64,000 nt of DNA from CAYPEL01 sp036479985 (GTDB lineage: Bacteria > Pseudomonadota > Gammaproteobacteria > DSM-19610): positions 1,860,001 to 1,924,000 of the forward strand of contig CBDDAF010000003.1 in assembly GCA_965224815.1 (NCBI GenBank), written 5' to 3'. Below, piece after piece: positions 1-9,087 of the stretch (within the stretch, counting starts at the first letter, position 1; each line of letters starts with the position of its first letter). The notes below the pieces were generated by a model. The model was not told the origin of the DNA. It worked only from the letters and a program-made list of their open reading frames with translations, and made no database searches. A program made the position numbers and the translations under genes.

Positions 1-327
1 TATAAATGCATCCCGCGGATCTTCCCTGGGCAGGATGGAGGCTATCTCCAATCCATCAGGGAAGTCCACGGGGACATCTTTCATGGAATGTACGGCCAGG
101 TCTGCGCGTCCTTCCAGCAGACCGAGCTCGAGTTCCTTAACGAACAGACCCTTGCCACCGATCTTGGCCAGTGGGGTATCAAGAATTTTGTCGCCCTGGG
201 TTGTCATCGTCACCAGTTCGACAATCAGTTCTGGATGCCGGGCGAGCAGGGCATCACGCACATGATTGGCCTGCCAAAGGGCTAACGGGCTTTTTCGGGT
301 TGCTATACGCAACAAGTTTTCAGTCAT
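1..327 (-). CDS. hemC: Porphobilinogen deaminase (hydroxymethylbilane synthase), 5' part only
   Basis: HemC polymerises four porphobilinogen units to hydroxymethylbilane in haem biosynthesis, in the cytoplasm. The frame is open from ATG at 327 to the window edge (109 codons), so the C-terminal two thirds, including the dipyrromethane-carrying Cys, lie outside. The visible part is near-diagnostic: RIATRKSPLALWQA at the N-terminus, then GGKGLFVKELE and HSMKDVP, the latter carrying the Lys-Asp pair of the active site. In Pseudomonas hemC follows algZ-algR in the same direction; here it lies downstream of algR on the same strand, but a gene on the opposite strand and a repeat intervene. Confidence 0.97.
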   Translation of the reverse strand, partial: MTENLLRIATRKSPLALWQANHVRDALLARHPELIVELVTMTTQGDKILDTPLAKIGGKGLFVKELELGLLEGRADLAVHSMKDVPVDFPDGLEIASILPREDPRDAFI

Positions 328-399
328 TTTGAAACCATTTGTGATGTCATGCGGTCATTATACAGGCCCGGATAACGGGCGGGGTGGGAGTATTATTGA

Positions 400-906
400 A
401 TGAACCTTCAGCTATGCAAATGGGGACTACTCATGAGCAGTCTAGTCATGTCAGCCGCCAGGGCGGGCGTACTTAGCCCGGCTGAAGTACCACTATTGCA
501 CAATCTGGAAGCAGCCATATCTGAAATGAATCAAGGCTGCAGGCCATTATTACTGGAATTTTCTGCGGAATACTGCGAGTACTGCGATTTGCTAGAAGAA
601 AATATATTAAAACCCATACGCCGGAATCGGGATTACGATAAGCGTGTCGTGATGCGTAAAGTGATGCTGGGCAATACAACTTCTATTAACGGCTTTAACG
701 GCAAACCTACCAGCGCCGACAAACTTGCTAACCGTTACAACATCATGGTTACACCCACCCTGATATTCGTCGACACACAGGGCAAAGAAATTGCGGAGCG
801 TATGGTGGGGGTCACTACGCTGGATTTTTATGGCGGCTATCTGGATGACGCACTGGATGTAGCCAAACTAAAACGGGAAAAACAGGGTAACTGTCAACAA
901 CTCTGA
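400..906 (+). CDS. Periplasmic thioredoxin-like protein (CEYC motif)
   Basis: A 168-residue protein with an N-terminal signal peptide (hydrophobic stretch about residues 8-20, likely cleavage after the Ala-Arg-Ala at 20-22) followed by a thioredoxin fold. The redox pair is C59-E-Y-C62 after a FSAEYC strand, and the cis-Pro loop is VTPT near residue 123. This layout resembles SoxW/DsbD-gamma-like thioredoxins that act on thiols in the periplasm; the substrate is unknown. A GGGAG ribosome site lies 9 bases before the ATG; an in-frame ATG at 433 is a weaker alternative. It is transcribed away from hemC and towards algR, placed between two genes that are adjacent in Pseudomonas. Confidence 0.8.
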   Translation: MNLQLCKWGLLMSSLVMSAARAGVLSPAEVPLLHNLEAAISEMNQGCRPLLLEFSAEYCEYCDLLEENILKPIRRNRDYDKRVVMRKVMLGNTTSINGFNGKPTSADKLANRYNIMVTPTLIFVDTQGKEIAERMVGVTTLDFYGGYLDDALDVAKLKREKQGNCQQL

Positions 907-922
907 TTTATTAGCGAGAATC

Positions 923-985
923 TGTAGGAGCGGCTTCAGCCGCGATGGACACTGTAAACCTTTCGCGGCTGAAGCCGCTCCTACA
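923..985. repeat. REP-type inverted repeat, copy 1
   Basis: Two perfect 23-base inverted arms (TGTAGGAGCGGCTTCAGCCG followed by CGA) separated by 17 unrelated bases. Each arm is itself partly palindromic (CGGCTTCAGCCG). Related copies occur at 15321, 32336 and 60294. It sits between the convergent ends of the thioredoxin-like gene and algR, where the transcript could fold into a strong hairpin and act as a two-way 3' end. No REP-associated transposase is present in the window. Confidence 0.9.
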
Positions 986-1038
986 ATAGTTGCACGATCC
1001 ACTATGACAAGATGCACGACACCTCAGCGCTTCCCTGA

Positions 1039-1815
1039 CTATACTAACTCAGTATCGCTATAGCTCTTGCGCTTTTCCTTGCTTTGACCGGATTTTACAA
1101 GCCGTCTTATTTCAGGCAATAAGCGGCGGCTAACCTCGAGCCGGTCATCAATATCGGCAATTACGACGAAGGCATGACCTTCAACATTTTTTTCCAAGCC
1201 GCATAATGCAGTATTTGCTACCAGTGCATTGCGGTGTATACGGATAAAATTGCCTGGAAATTCTTCTTCGAGTGCTTTGAGTGATTCCTCAATCAACACC
1301 TGCTTATCTCTGGTTCGTACCGTGACATATTTTTGATCGGCCTGCAGATAGAGTACATCTTCAATCGGGATTAGCTGTAGATCACCGCGTACATTTGCAC
1401 ATAGATGGGTTCTGGTATTTGATTCGTCTGTAGCTACCAGTTCTTTTAGTTGTACCGTTGTTAGACGTTGCGCCTTTTCCAACGCCAGGGTCAGGCGCTG
1501 CCGATCAATGGGTTTGAGCAGGTAATCAATCGCATTGGCTTCAAAAGCTTCAAGGGCATGATCACCATAGGCGGTGGTAAAAATGACCGCCGGGGCAGGG
1601 TCAAGATTGCTTAGATGGCGCGCCACTTCCAGGCCATCCATACCCGGCATGCGAATATCCAGTAGTACTGTTTCCGCTGCAACATGATCAGCAAGCATCA
1701 AGGCTTCCTTACCATTGGCTGCCTCACCACCAATCTCTACAAAATCCAGCTCTTTCAGCAGTCGCACCAGCCGTTGCCGGGCCAGTGGCTCATCGTCAAC
1801 AATGATGCATTTCAT
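1039..1815 (-). CDS. algR: LytTR-family response regulator, AlgR-like
   Basis: A 258-residue response regulator. Residues 1-120 form a receiver domain with the acidic pair DDE at 7-9, phospho-acceptor Asp53 (LLDIRMPGMDG) and the conserved Lys in LLKPID. Residues about 140-240 form a LytTR DNA-binding domain (YLQADQKYVTVRT, FIRIHRNALV). AlgR in Pseudomonas controls type IV pili, alginate and other surface traits; the targets here cannot be read from sequence, though a pilus locus lies in the same window. The start overlaps the kinase stop by 4 bases (ATGA), so the two are translationally coupled. The call rests on domain order plus the argH / algZ / algR / hemC context. Confidence 0.9.
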   Translation of the reverse strand: MKCIIVDDEPLARQRLVRLLKELDFVEIGGEAANGKEALMLADHVAAETVLLDIRMPGMDGLEVARHLSNLDPAPAVIFTTAYGDHALEAFEANAIDYLLKPIDRQRLTLALEKAQRLTTVQLKELVATDESNTRTHLCANVRGDLQLIPIEDVLYLQADQKYVTVRTRDKQVLIEESLKALEEEFPGNFIRIHRNALVANTALCGLEKNVEGHAFVVIADIDDRLEVSRRLLPEIRRLVKSGQSKEKRKSYSDTELV

Positions 1816-2903
1816 CGCGCATTCTCCCGCGGGAAAAACATCGTTGTTTCGTATTCATCATCTAACTCACGCAAGGCCACACCGGTCTGGCTGCCAAATA
1901 CCAGTTGCAGGCGCAAGCGGATATTATTCAGTGCAATCTGATTACCTTTATGATTTCGCGCACTACCCGTTTTTGGCTTTGGATTACGTACGGTAATTCG
2001 GATCCGCGATCCTTCGACACCACCTGTAATCTGTACGGTACCGCCTTCAGGCAACGGTTCAATACCGTGATAAACCGCATTTTCCAGTAACGGCTGGAGA
2101 ATCAGAGAAGGCACTTTACGCTGCATAGGCAGCGTATCGATATGCCATTTCACTTTAAGCCGCTCACCCAGCCGTAAAGTTTCCAACCGCAGGTAGCGGC
2201 GGCAGACCGCAATCTCTTCGGCGAGAGTTACACGATCAGAAGCCTCTCGTAACGACACTCTAAACAAATCGGATAAATCTTCTACCGCCTGCTCTGCTTT
2301 TTGCGGATCACTATTAACCAAAGCGGCTATATTATTCATGCAGTTGAACAGAAAATGCGGCCGAATACGTGCCTGTAATGCCTGTACCCGTGCCTGTGCC
2401 TCAGCTTGTATTTGATGTTTCCATTGATGTTGCACATATAAATAGCGCAGCAACAAGGCGCTAATAATTGCACTGACGGCCAGGTTACGAAACAGAAAGT
2501 CAGCGTGATCCATGGTTGACTGACTGTGTATACCGGTTACCCGAATGGCCGCTTCACTCATCAGCGCTGTCACTAGTAGCAATAATAAATAACTAGACAA
2601 GGCGGCAGCCGTATTGGTCAACCGCGCCAGTACCGGTCTGGCAAGACATAAACAAGCGGCACCACTCAACGCCACCCACTGAACAAACAGTGACACCAAC
2701 CCCAGTTGATCCCAGACAACGCGCTGCCCGCTCGACAGCACAATGACAAATGCCAACAATTCAGCAATTAACACCACGGCAAATACCAGTCGCATATCGC
2801 AAAAGCTGGGCAAAAACAGGCTATCAAGCTGAGCGTCGCCTGCTTTACGTTGACTGCTGTAATTCTGCCGCGCGAGGTGACTTTGTAAAATATGGTCTTC
2901 CAC
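1812..2903 (-). CDS. algZ: Membrane sensor histidine kinase, AlgZ/FimS-like
   Basis: A 363-residue kinase of the His_kinase (LytS-type) family. About residues 38-155 hold four to five membrane segments with short loops. The cytoplasmic part begins with a helix and the phosphorylation motif ARIRPHFLFNCMNN, with candidate phospho-His183, then an N-box (LQPLLENAVYHGI) and a C-terminal ATPase region. It should phosphorylate the AlgR-like regulator encoded directly downstream with a 4-base overlap. It is divergent from argH with only 82 bases between the starts, so the promoters of both must sit there. The first 37 residues are soluble; a later start at the Met in FCDMRLVF is possible. Confidence 0.88.
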   Translation of the reverse strand: MEDHILQSHLARQNYSSQRKAGDAQLDSLFLPSFCDMRLVFAVVLIAELLAFVIVLSSGQRVVWDQLGLVSLFVQWVALSGAACLCLARPVLARLTNTAAALSSYLLLLLVTALMSEAAIRVTGIHSQSTMDHADFLFRNLAVSAIISALLLRYLYVQHQWKHQIQAEAQARVQALQARIRPHFLFNCMNNIAALVNSDPQKAEQAVEDLSDLFRVSLREASDRVTLAEEIAVCRRYLRLETLRLGERLKVKWHIDTLPMQRKVPSLILQPLLENAVYHGIEPLPEGGTVQITGGVEGSRIRITVRNPKPKTGSARNHKGNQIALNNIRLRLQLVFGSQTGVALRELDDEYETTMFFPRENAR

Positions 2904-2985
2904 CTGACTAATAACGGCAGATTCGCGCTGGTCTTTTGCCGATTCGGGTATACTTCCCGGCTGATATCAGTCTGGTAGAGAACTC

Positions 2986-4392
2986 ATGTCGAGCAATTCA
3001 ACTGAAAAAAACCAAGGCAAGCTCTGGGGCGGCCGTTTCAGCGAATCTACGGATGCTTTTGTCGAAGCCTTCACCGCCTCGGTACAGTTCGACCAGCGCC
3101 TGTACCCTTATGACATTGCCGGTTCAAGAGCACACGCCCGCATGTTGACTAAAGTCGGTGTCCTGAACCAGGCTGACTGCGATCAGATATTGCAGGGCCT
3201 TGACCAGATAGTGCAAGAAATCGAAGCAGGTCAGTTTGAATGGTCAGTGAGTCTTGAAGACGTCCACATGAATATCGAAGCAAGGTTGACGGCCTTAATT
3301 GGTGAGGCAGGTAAAAAACTGCATACCGGCCGCTCCCGCAATGATCAGGTCGCCACCGATCTGCGATTGTATCTGCGCGATGAAATTGATCAATTACTCG
3401 GTCAGATTCAGCAACTGCAAACTGCCCTGCTGGATATTGCTGAACGTGAGGCTGACACACTGTTGCCCGGCTTTACACATTTACAGGTTGCTATGCCGGT
3501 CACCTTTGGTCACCACATGCTGGCCTGGTTTGAAATGCTGGTACGGGATACGCAGCGATTACAGGATTGCCGCAAGCGGGTTAATCAAATGCCTCTGGGG
3601 GCAGCAGCTCTCGCAGGTACCAGTTTTCCGATTGATCGCCACTACACAGCAGATTTGTTGGGTTTTGACGCGCCTGCCAGAAATTCCCTGGATGCAGTCA
3701 GTGATCGCGACTTTGTTATCGAATTTTGCTCAGACGCTGCTCTGATCATGATGCACCTGTCACGTTTTTCAGAAGAACTGGTGCTATGGTCCTCGGCACA
3801 ATTTTCTTTTATTGAACTGCCGGATCGGTTTTGTACCGGTTCAAGCATCATGCCGCAGAAAAAAAACCCCGATGTACCAGAACTGGTGCGCGGCAAAACC
3901 GGCCGGGTCACCGGTCACCTGCTCAGCTTACTGATGCTCATGAAAAGCCAACCACTGGCCTATAACAAAGACAATCAGGAAGACAAGGAACCCTTATTCG
4001 ATACGGTTGACACTTTGGGTGGTTGTTTGCGGGTTTTCGCTGACATGATGGCTGCTATCACTGTCAATGCCGACGCCATGCGTGAATCTGCCAAACGAGG
4101 CTTTGCGACGGCTACAGATCTGGCGGATTATCTGGTTCGCAAAGGTATCGCATTTAGAGACGCGCATGAAATTGTCGGGCGGGCAGTTCGTACCGGTATC
4201 GAATCAAAGCGGGATTTGTCGGAGTTATCGCTTCAGGAATTACAGGTATTTTCTTCTGTTATTGATGAAGATGTTTTTTCAGTCCTGACACTGGAAGGAT
4301 CGGCAGCCGCCAGAAATCATTTTGGTGGAACCGCACCTGAACAGGTGCGGGAGGCTATCAAGCTAGCCAGGCAGCAACTAGCGATAAACTAA
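2986..4392 (+). CDS. argH: Argininosuccinate lyase
   Basis: ArgH cleaves argininosuccinate to arginine and fumarate, the last step of arginine synthesis. The 468-residue length is normal for the family. Visible motifs are HTGRSRNDQVATD (residues 113-125), GFTHLQ with the catalytic His at about 166, and the superfamily signature GSSIMPQKKNPD at 285-296 on the mobile loop carrying the catalytic Ser. It is divergent from algZ and ends 7 bases before the convergent end of the GGDEF-EAL gene, leaving almost no room for a terminator. Confidence 0.98.
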   Translation: MSSNSTEKNQGKLWGGRFSESTDAFVEAFTASVQFDQRLYPYDIAGSRAHARMLTKVGVLNQADCDQILQGLDQIVQEIEAGQFEWSVSLEDVHMNIEARLTALIGEAGKKLHTGRSRNDQVATDLRLYLRDEIDQLLGQIQQLQTALLDIAEREADTLLPGFTHLQVAMPVTFGHHMLAWFEMLVRDTQRLQDCRKRVNQMPLGAAALAGTSFPIDRHYTADLLGFDAPARNSLDAVSDRDFVIEFCSDAALIMMHLSRFSEELVLWSSAQFSFIELPDRFCTGSSIMPQKKNPDVPELVRGKTGRVTGHLLSLLMLMKSQPLAYNKDNQEDKEPLFDTVDTLGGCLRVFADMMAAITVNADAMRESAKRGFATATDLADYLVRKGIAFRDAHEIVGRAVRTGIESKRDLSELSLQELQVFSSVIDEDVFSVLTLEGSAAARNHFGGTAPEQVREAIKLARQQLAIN

Positions 4393-4399
4393 ACGTCTG

Positions 4400-7168
4400 C
4401 TAGACAGCGGCCAGACTGGCTTCTTTTGGTTCAACAGTATTTGCATTCCGTTTTAGGATTAGCTTATCGTTCGGCCTGCCAATATGGTAACCCTGTGCAT
4501 ATTCAACACCCAGGCTAGTGACAAGCTCCAGGATCTGCTGGTTTTCCACGAACTCGGCAACAGTAGCCATGCCCATACCCTGGGCTACATCGACCAGCGC
4601 CTTGACGAACAACTGGTCGGCATTGTTATTGTGTATATCACGGATAAAGCTGCCATCAATCTTGATGATATCTGCTCGCAGATGTTTCAAGTAGGAGAAG
4701 GACGAGAAACCCACACCAAAATCGTCGAGTGATATCTTGCACCCTAGTCGACGGATTTTTTCGATAAACTCAATGGCACTGTTTAACTGTTCACATGCTG
4801 CTGTTTCGGTAATTTCAAACGTAATACGCCGCGGATCAATGTTGTTTTTTGTGATTTCATCTTCGATATATCGATACATATCCGGGTCACCAACAGACAG
4901 GCCGGATAAATTAATTGAATAACTGATTTTACTTTGCTCTACAGGTAAACTGGCAAGCGATTTTATCGCCTTACTTAAAACAACACGATCAACACGCTGA
5001 ATCAGGCCAAACTGCTCCGCAGTTGGAATAAATTTGTCTGGCGGCAGATAAGTTCCTTTATCACCGCGCATACGCACCAGGACTTCGTAGTGCGATATTT
5101 CGTTACTGGCTATTGCAAGAATCGGTTGATAAACCAGCACCAAATGGTCATTCTCCAGCGCCTCAATCAAACGGTTTTTCCAGGTCAGTTGATTATCCAT
5201 ACGTTCGCGCGACATATCAGACTCGTCGAACAGAATAACTTTGTTGCGACCGGATTTCTTTGCACTGCTCATCGCAGCATCTGCCTTGGCCATCAAGTCA
5301 ACAGGCTGATTGCCGTGCTTGGGCATGGTCACCACACCGGCACTGGCAGATATGTTTATTGCCTTACCATCAAGACGAGGTTTTAGTGCGTTGATACTTT
5401 CCAGTAATTGTTGTGCTTTCTCGATACCATACTGTTCTGACATATTCGGGAAAGCCATCGCGAATTCATCACCACTGATTCGTGCCAGGAGATCTTCTTC
5501 ACGACAAGCTTTTTTCAGCAACCCAGCCACTTGGACAATAATCTGGTCGCCCGCTGCATGCCCTGCTGTATCGTTAACTAACTTCAAATGATCAAGATCG
5601 ACGAGTATCAAAACACCGGTTTGTTCGCAAACTTCCAGGCGGTTAATTTCATGCCCCAAGTCCTGCAGAAAACGTCTACGGTTAGCTATGCCAGTCAGGT
5701 GATCCTGATTGGCCAGTAGCACCATGCGTTTTTCATCCTGCTTCACCTTGGTGATATCTCGCGCGGTACCCCGGTATCCCCGGGGTGCTTTGTCATGGCT
5801 AACAATGGGCACACCATTCATACGCAGGCAGTGACGACCAGTTTCAGGTGCTTGCAACCAGATCTCAATGTCCATAAATGTTTTCAACACACCATCAGCA
5901 GGCCGTAATAGTCCCATTAATTCACCGAGCCGACTATCTGCAAATACTTCCCTGGGTGTACGGCCGATAAAGTCTTTTGCAGGCACGCCTAACGTACTCG
6001 AGACACTGCTGGATACATAAGTAAAGCGACCTTTATTATCAGTTTCCCATAACCAGTCAGATGAGCTGTCCGCAAAATCCATGAATCGCTGTCGGCTTTT
6101 TTCTAGCGCGGCGTGGGAGTCGTTTAATGCACTCAACATGGTGTTGAAAGAATCTGTCAACTGACCCAGTTCATCATCACGATTGCCTATATTAACCCGC
6201 TGACCAAGATCACCACTGGCAATAGCACGCGCGGCTTTTGCCAGGATTTTGAGCGGACGTGTCAGACTGCGGCGGCTAATGCTAATGCCAAATAACGCCG
6301 CAACCAACAGAATAATGGCAGAAAAATACATCGCATTCTTACCCAGTAACCGGTATGGCGCCCAGTAAAGATTATGTGGTGCAGCTATCAGTACTTTTGC
6401 GGCCTGATGGCTGGAACTCACCTGACTGAGAATAGGAAATACACGCCCACTGTACTGCACACTATCAACAGAGAATTCCATGGCGGTCTTGGTTATCGTT
6501 TGATTATTCAAACCAACCAAATCCGGTACTAATTTTTTAATGCTGGTAGCCAACACGGTGCTGTTGTTAAAAATAGCGATATCTGACTGTACAAGGTGGC
6601 GCATGGCAGTTAGATCAGTCTGATTAAATTGACGCCCAACCAGCAACGCCCCGACCTGACCACCCAGTGGGTTTTCTATCGGCACAACCACTATTTGCAA
6701 CATCGCATCGTAAATTAGTGCATTACCGACAACCAAAGATTCCCCATTGATCAATCGATCAACCATAGTTAGCAGCAGTTTTGAATTTAAAATCTGTGGT
6801 GAACTAAAATGCGGCCGGTCTCCCGCACCTGCAACACCGCCCGGGCCAGTACCCAGATAAACAGCGATAAAATCTGCACCAGGACGTGGAAACAGGTCAT
6901 CCAGCATGCCTCGTACGGTAGTAATATCACCGGTAAGCGTCGCTGCAATCAAACTTGGTTCGGCACGAACCCCACGTGCCACAGTAATCAGATTGTCAAA
7001 CCGGTTTTTCTGCGCCTCAACAAAAACTTCGCGCGCACGGTTCAAGTCGGTATCCATGCTTTTACGAACATGTTCCATTATCAACAACGTTGCGACTGTT
7101 GAAATACTAACCAGCACGATTAGAACCAGTGAAACTACAAACAGGGTATTTTTTTGTTCAATATTCAC
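4400..7168 (-). CDS. Membrane c-di-GMP protein: periplasmic sensor, HAMP, PAS, GGDEF, EAL
   Basis: A 922-residue protein. Order: membrane helix 10-30, periplasmic sensor region about 35-275, helix 278-297, HAMP 298-350, PAS 360-475, GGDEF about 485-650, EAL about 660-905. The cyclase signature is SGDEF (565-569) with an RxxD inhibitory site (556-559) five residues before it, as in c-di-GMP-inhibited cyclases. The phosphodiesterase signature is EVL (695-697) rather than EAL, but the later catalytic motifs are intact: INLSG, EITE, DDFGVGFSS (815-823), KIDGSFI and AEFVEN. Both activities are therefore possible. The gene follows the cupredoxin-like gene by 15 bases, so they probably form an operon and the cupredoxin may feed the periplasmic sensor. 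Confidence 0.93.
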   Translation of the reverse strand: MNIEQKNTLFVVSLVLIVLVSISTVATLLIMEHVRKSMDTDLNRAREVFVEAQKNRFDNLITVARGVRAEPSLIAATLTGDITTVRGMLDDLFPRPGADFIAVYLGTGPGGVAGAGDRPHFSSPQILNSKLLLTMVDRLINGESLVVGNALIYDAMLQIVVVPIENPLGGQVGALLVGRQFNQTDLTAMRHLVQSDIAIFNNSTVLATSIKKLVPDLVGLNNQTITKTAMEFSVDSVQYSGRVFPILSQVSSSHQAAKVLIAAPHNLYWAPYRLLGKNAMYFSAIILLVAALFGISISRRSLTRPLKILAKAARAIASGDLGQRVNIGNRDDELGQLTDSFNTMLSALNDSHAALEKSRQRFMDFADSSSDWLWETDNKGRFTYVSSSVSSTLGVPAKDFIGRTPREVFADSRLGELMGLLRPADGVLKTFMDIEIWLQAPETGRHCLRMNGVPIVSHDKAPRGYRGTARDITKVKQDEKRMVLLANQDHLTGIANRRRFLQDLGHEINRLEVCEQTGVLILVDLDHLKLVNDTAGHAAGDQIIVQVAGLLKKACREEDLLARISGDEFAMAFPNMSEQYGIEKAQQLLESINALKPRLDGKAINISASAGVVTMPKHGNQPVDLMAKADAAMSSAKKSGRNKVILFDESDMSRERMDNQLTWKNRLIEALENDHLVLVYQPILAIASNEISHYEVLVRMRGDKGTYLPPDKFIPTAEQFGLIQRVDRVVLSKAIKSLASLPVEQSKISYSINLSGLSVGDPDMYRYIEDEITKNNIDPRRITFEITETAACEQLNSAIEFIEKIRRLGCKISLDDFGVGFSSFSYLKHLRADIIKIDGSFIRDIHNNNADQLFVKALVDVAQGMGMATVAEFVENQQILELVTSLGVEYAQGYHIGRPNDKLILKRNANTVEPKEASLAAV

Positions 7169-7183
7169 TATGCACGTAAACCC

Positions 7184-7885
7184 TTACTGGTACATTCTTT
7201 CAATGGCTGGGCGTACGCCCAAATTATTCAAAGGTGTACCGCCACTGTGGGAAGCAAGTTCTAATTTTAACGGTGGTGGTGCTGTGACTGCGTTAACGGG
7301 TATCAAACGTGTTTCTGCTACAGGAGAAGCCAGGCGTAACATCCATCGCCCGGCTTTCAGCGACTTAAAATGAAAGGGTTGGCCGCTAGTAACTATTTGC
7401 TGGTAAGGGGTTTCGAGCACATCTACACGTGCATAACTTTTATTATGAATTCGGCAAAAAATATGGACTGTGCCCGGCTTTTCCAGACTCAGTGAAGCCT
7501 GCTTCGGTTTTCCAGTCTCAGTTTTTTCCAAAGTAACCTCAAAGGGCGTGTCATTTGATAACGAAAACAATTGGTGATACACCGGATCCATGTTGGCAAA
7601 AACAATCTGGTCACCGCGTTGCGCCGTCAAAAAAGAAGGCAAAATACGGTTGTCGGTAATTTTCACCTGGTGAACTTGCTTTTTTAAACGCAATTTCTTC
7701 TTCCCACCTACTGGTAGCACGGCAACCGCTATTGGTTGATTACTGGTGCCGGTGCCGTGAGTAAAAATACCGTTGTAAATAAAATTCACACTACCCCTTA
7801 TTTCAGCTGGCACGGCTGTTTCTACCCAGCAAAGGGCCATCAGTAAAGGCATGAGCAGTTTTACAGAATTTTTTAGTAGCCACAT
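7184..7885 (-). CDS. Periplasmic cupredoxin-like protein
   Basis: A 233-residue protein with a signal peptide (hydrophobic core about 9-20, likely cleavage near Val-Pro-Ala at 25-27). The middle resembles plastocyanin: a strand ending in a His (VYHQLFS, His104), then HIFCRIHNKS with Cys144 and His147. These match three type 1 copper ligands; the usual axial Met after the second His is absent (NKSYA). The C-terminal 70 residues are a separate beta-rich tail. Similar proteins are often labelled methylamine-utilisation protein on weak grounds; nothing here supports that role. It is the first gene of a pair with the GGDEF-EAL gene downstream. Confidence 0.78.
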   Translation of the reverse strand: MWLLKNSVKLLMPLLMALCWVETAVPAEIRGSVNFIYNGIFTHGTGTSNQPIAVAVLPVGGKKKLRLKKQVHQVKITDNRILPSFLTAQRGDQIVFANMDPVYHQLFSLSNDTPFEVTLEKTETGKPKQASLSLEKPGTVHIFCRIHNKSYARVDVLETPYQQIVTSGQPFHFKSLKAGRWMLRLASPVAETRLIPVNAVTAPPPLKLELASHSGGTPLNNLGVRPAIERMYQ

Positions 7886-8236
7886 TTCCAGGTGCTGTAG
7901 GTTTCGTCCACTATAACGCCGTATCTATCGGCAATAATTGCCATTTACTGAACCAGCTCATCATGTTGGAAGTGTTATACGTAATTTCGCGCATTTAAAA
8001 AATTATGCTTAGAATATAGAAACAATTAACCTTTCGATTAATTGCCTTGAATGCCAAAAATACTCTATTAAATCAACCGAAAAGACGAGAATACAGTGTA
8101 TTCAGATTGCTCAGATAACGGTTAATTTGATGGCGCCCGCCTAGCAAATACCGATTGCAGACCCTAATAAAGAATCCCGTATTTATTCCGCTACTAAAAG
8201 GATAGAGAACCTTTCTTTAATTATCAGGACTCCTAC
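7886..8236. other. Intergenic region between divergent cupredoxin-like and PAS-GGDEF genes
   Basis: 351 bases with no gene. It holds a perfect 13-base palindrome GGCAATAATTGCC at 7930-7942, 45 bases before the cupredoxin start, a candidate operator; an AT-rich inverted repeat with 7-base arms (CAATTAA / TTAATTG) at 8023-8044; and a 5-base stem AAAGG / CCTTT just before the ribosome site of the rightward gene. No convincing sigma-70 promoter stands out. Confidence 0.5.
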
Positions 8237-9067
8237 ATGGCCGACACGCTCAACCCTCAGGAAGCACAATCGATTTTCGAATCCTGTCCAATACCCGCTG
8301 TAATATTAGATGCACAGGGTTTAATACTAGGGATAAATCAAGCATTTGCCCAACTTTCTGGCGTCCAGAACACCAATGACCTAACGGGTAAACAAATCAA
8401 CAGCATTACCAGCCCAGGCTTGAAACAACTATTAACTACCTTTCCCAAACTGGAATGGGAAGACGATACCGGCCGAATTCGTAATATTAATGTAAGGCGT
8501 GTCACATTAAATGAAGACGGTACGAAAGAAGTGCGTTATTTTGTTGACCGCAGTGAAATCATTCAACTTGAAAATTCCCATACGGTACTCGAGGAAAAAC
8601 TGCAGCAAAACCTGCTGACGGATCCGGCCACTGGTTTACTCAATCAACGCGGTATTATTCTGGCACTGGAGCCGCAAATTGCTCGTTGCCGCCGCTATAA
8701 CAGCACCTTATCTGTTGTCTTGATGGCCGTTGATGCATCGATTGATCGCGAAAAACTACTTATTGAAGTTTCACGGATGCTCAAAGACCAACTGCGCTGG
8801 GCTGATCTCGTTGGCTGCACTGAAAATCAGGAATTCATGCTAGCGTTACCGGAAACACCGGAAACAGCTGCTGTACAACTAACCAATAAACTCGTTCCAT
8901 TGCTCGAAGATACCTGTAATAACTGTTTTCCGGAGACTTCAATCTGGTCTTGCTTTGGTATCGCTGGTTGGCGTAAAAGTGATAATGCACCCTCACTCTT
9001 GCAACGCGCATCCAACGCGCTGACCCAGGCAAGAAATTCTGACTCTAACAAAACCATTGCCCTCTAG
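8237..9067 (+). CDS. PAS protein with degenerate GGDEF domain
   Basis: A 276-residue soluble protein. Residues about 10-110 form a PAS domain (CPIPAVILDAQGLILGIN start), then a short helix (110-125) and a GGDEF-type domain that begins normally (LTDPATGLLNQRG) but has TENQEF (195-200) where the GGDEF loop should be, and several metal-binding residues are missing. It is unlikely to make c-di-GMP; a regulatory or nucleotide-binding role is more likely. AGGA lies 9 bases before the ATG. It ends 20 bases before cyaA on the same strand, so co-transcription and a functional link with cAMP synthesis are possible. Confidence 0.82.
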   Translation: MADTLNPQEAQSIFESCPIPAVILDAQGLILGINQAFAQLSGVQNTNDLTGKQINSITSPGLKQLLTTFPKLEWEDDTGRIRNINVRRVTLNEDGTKEVRYFVDRSEIIQLENSHTVLEEKLQQNLLTDPATGLLNQRGIILALEPQIARCRRYNSTLSVVLMAVDASIDREKLLIEVSRMLKDQLRWADLVGCTENQEFMLALPETPETAAVQLTNKLVPLLEDTCNNCFPETSIWSCFGIAGWRKSDNAPSLLQRASNALTQARNSDSNKTIAL

Positions 9068-9087
9068 CGTACACTCTGGAAGTTCTG

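Noticed and set aside
8131..8146. Sigma-54-like TGGCGCCCGCCTAGCA before the PAS-GGDEF gene
   Set aside because: Spacing is right but three consensus positions fail; GG-N10-GC alone is common by chance.
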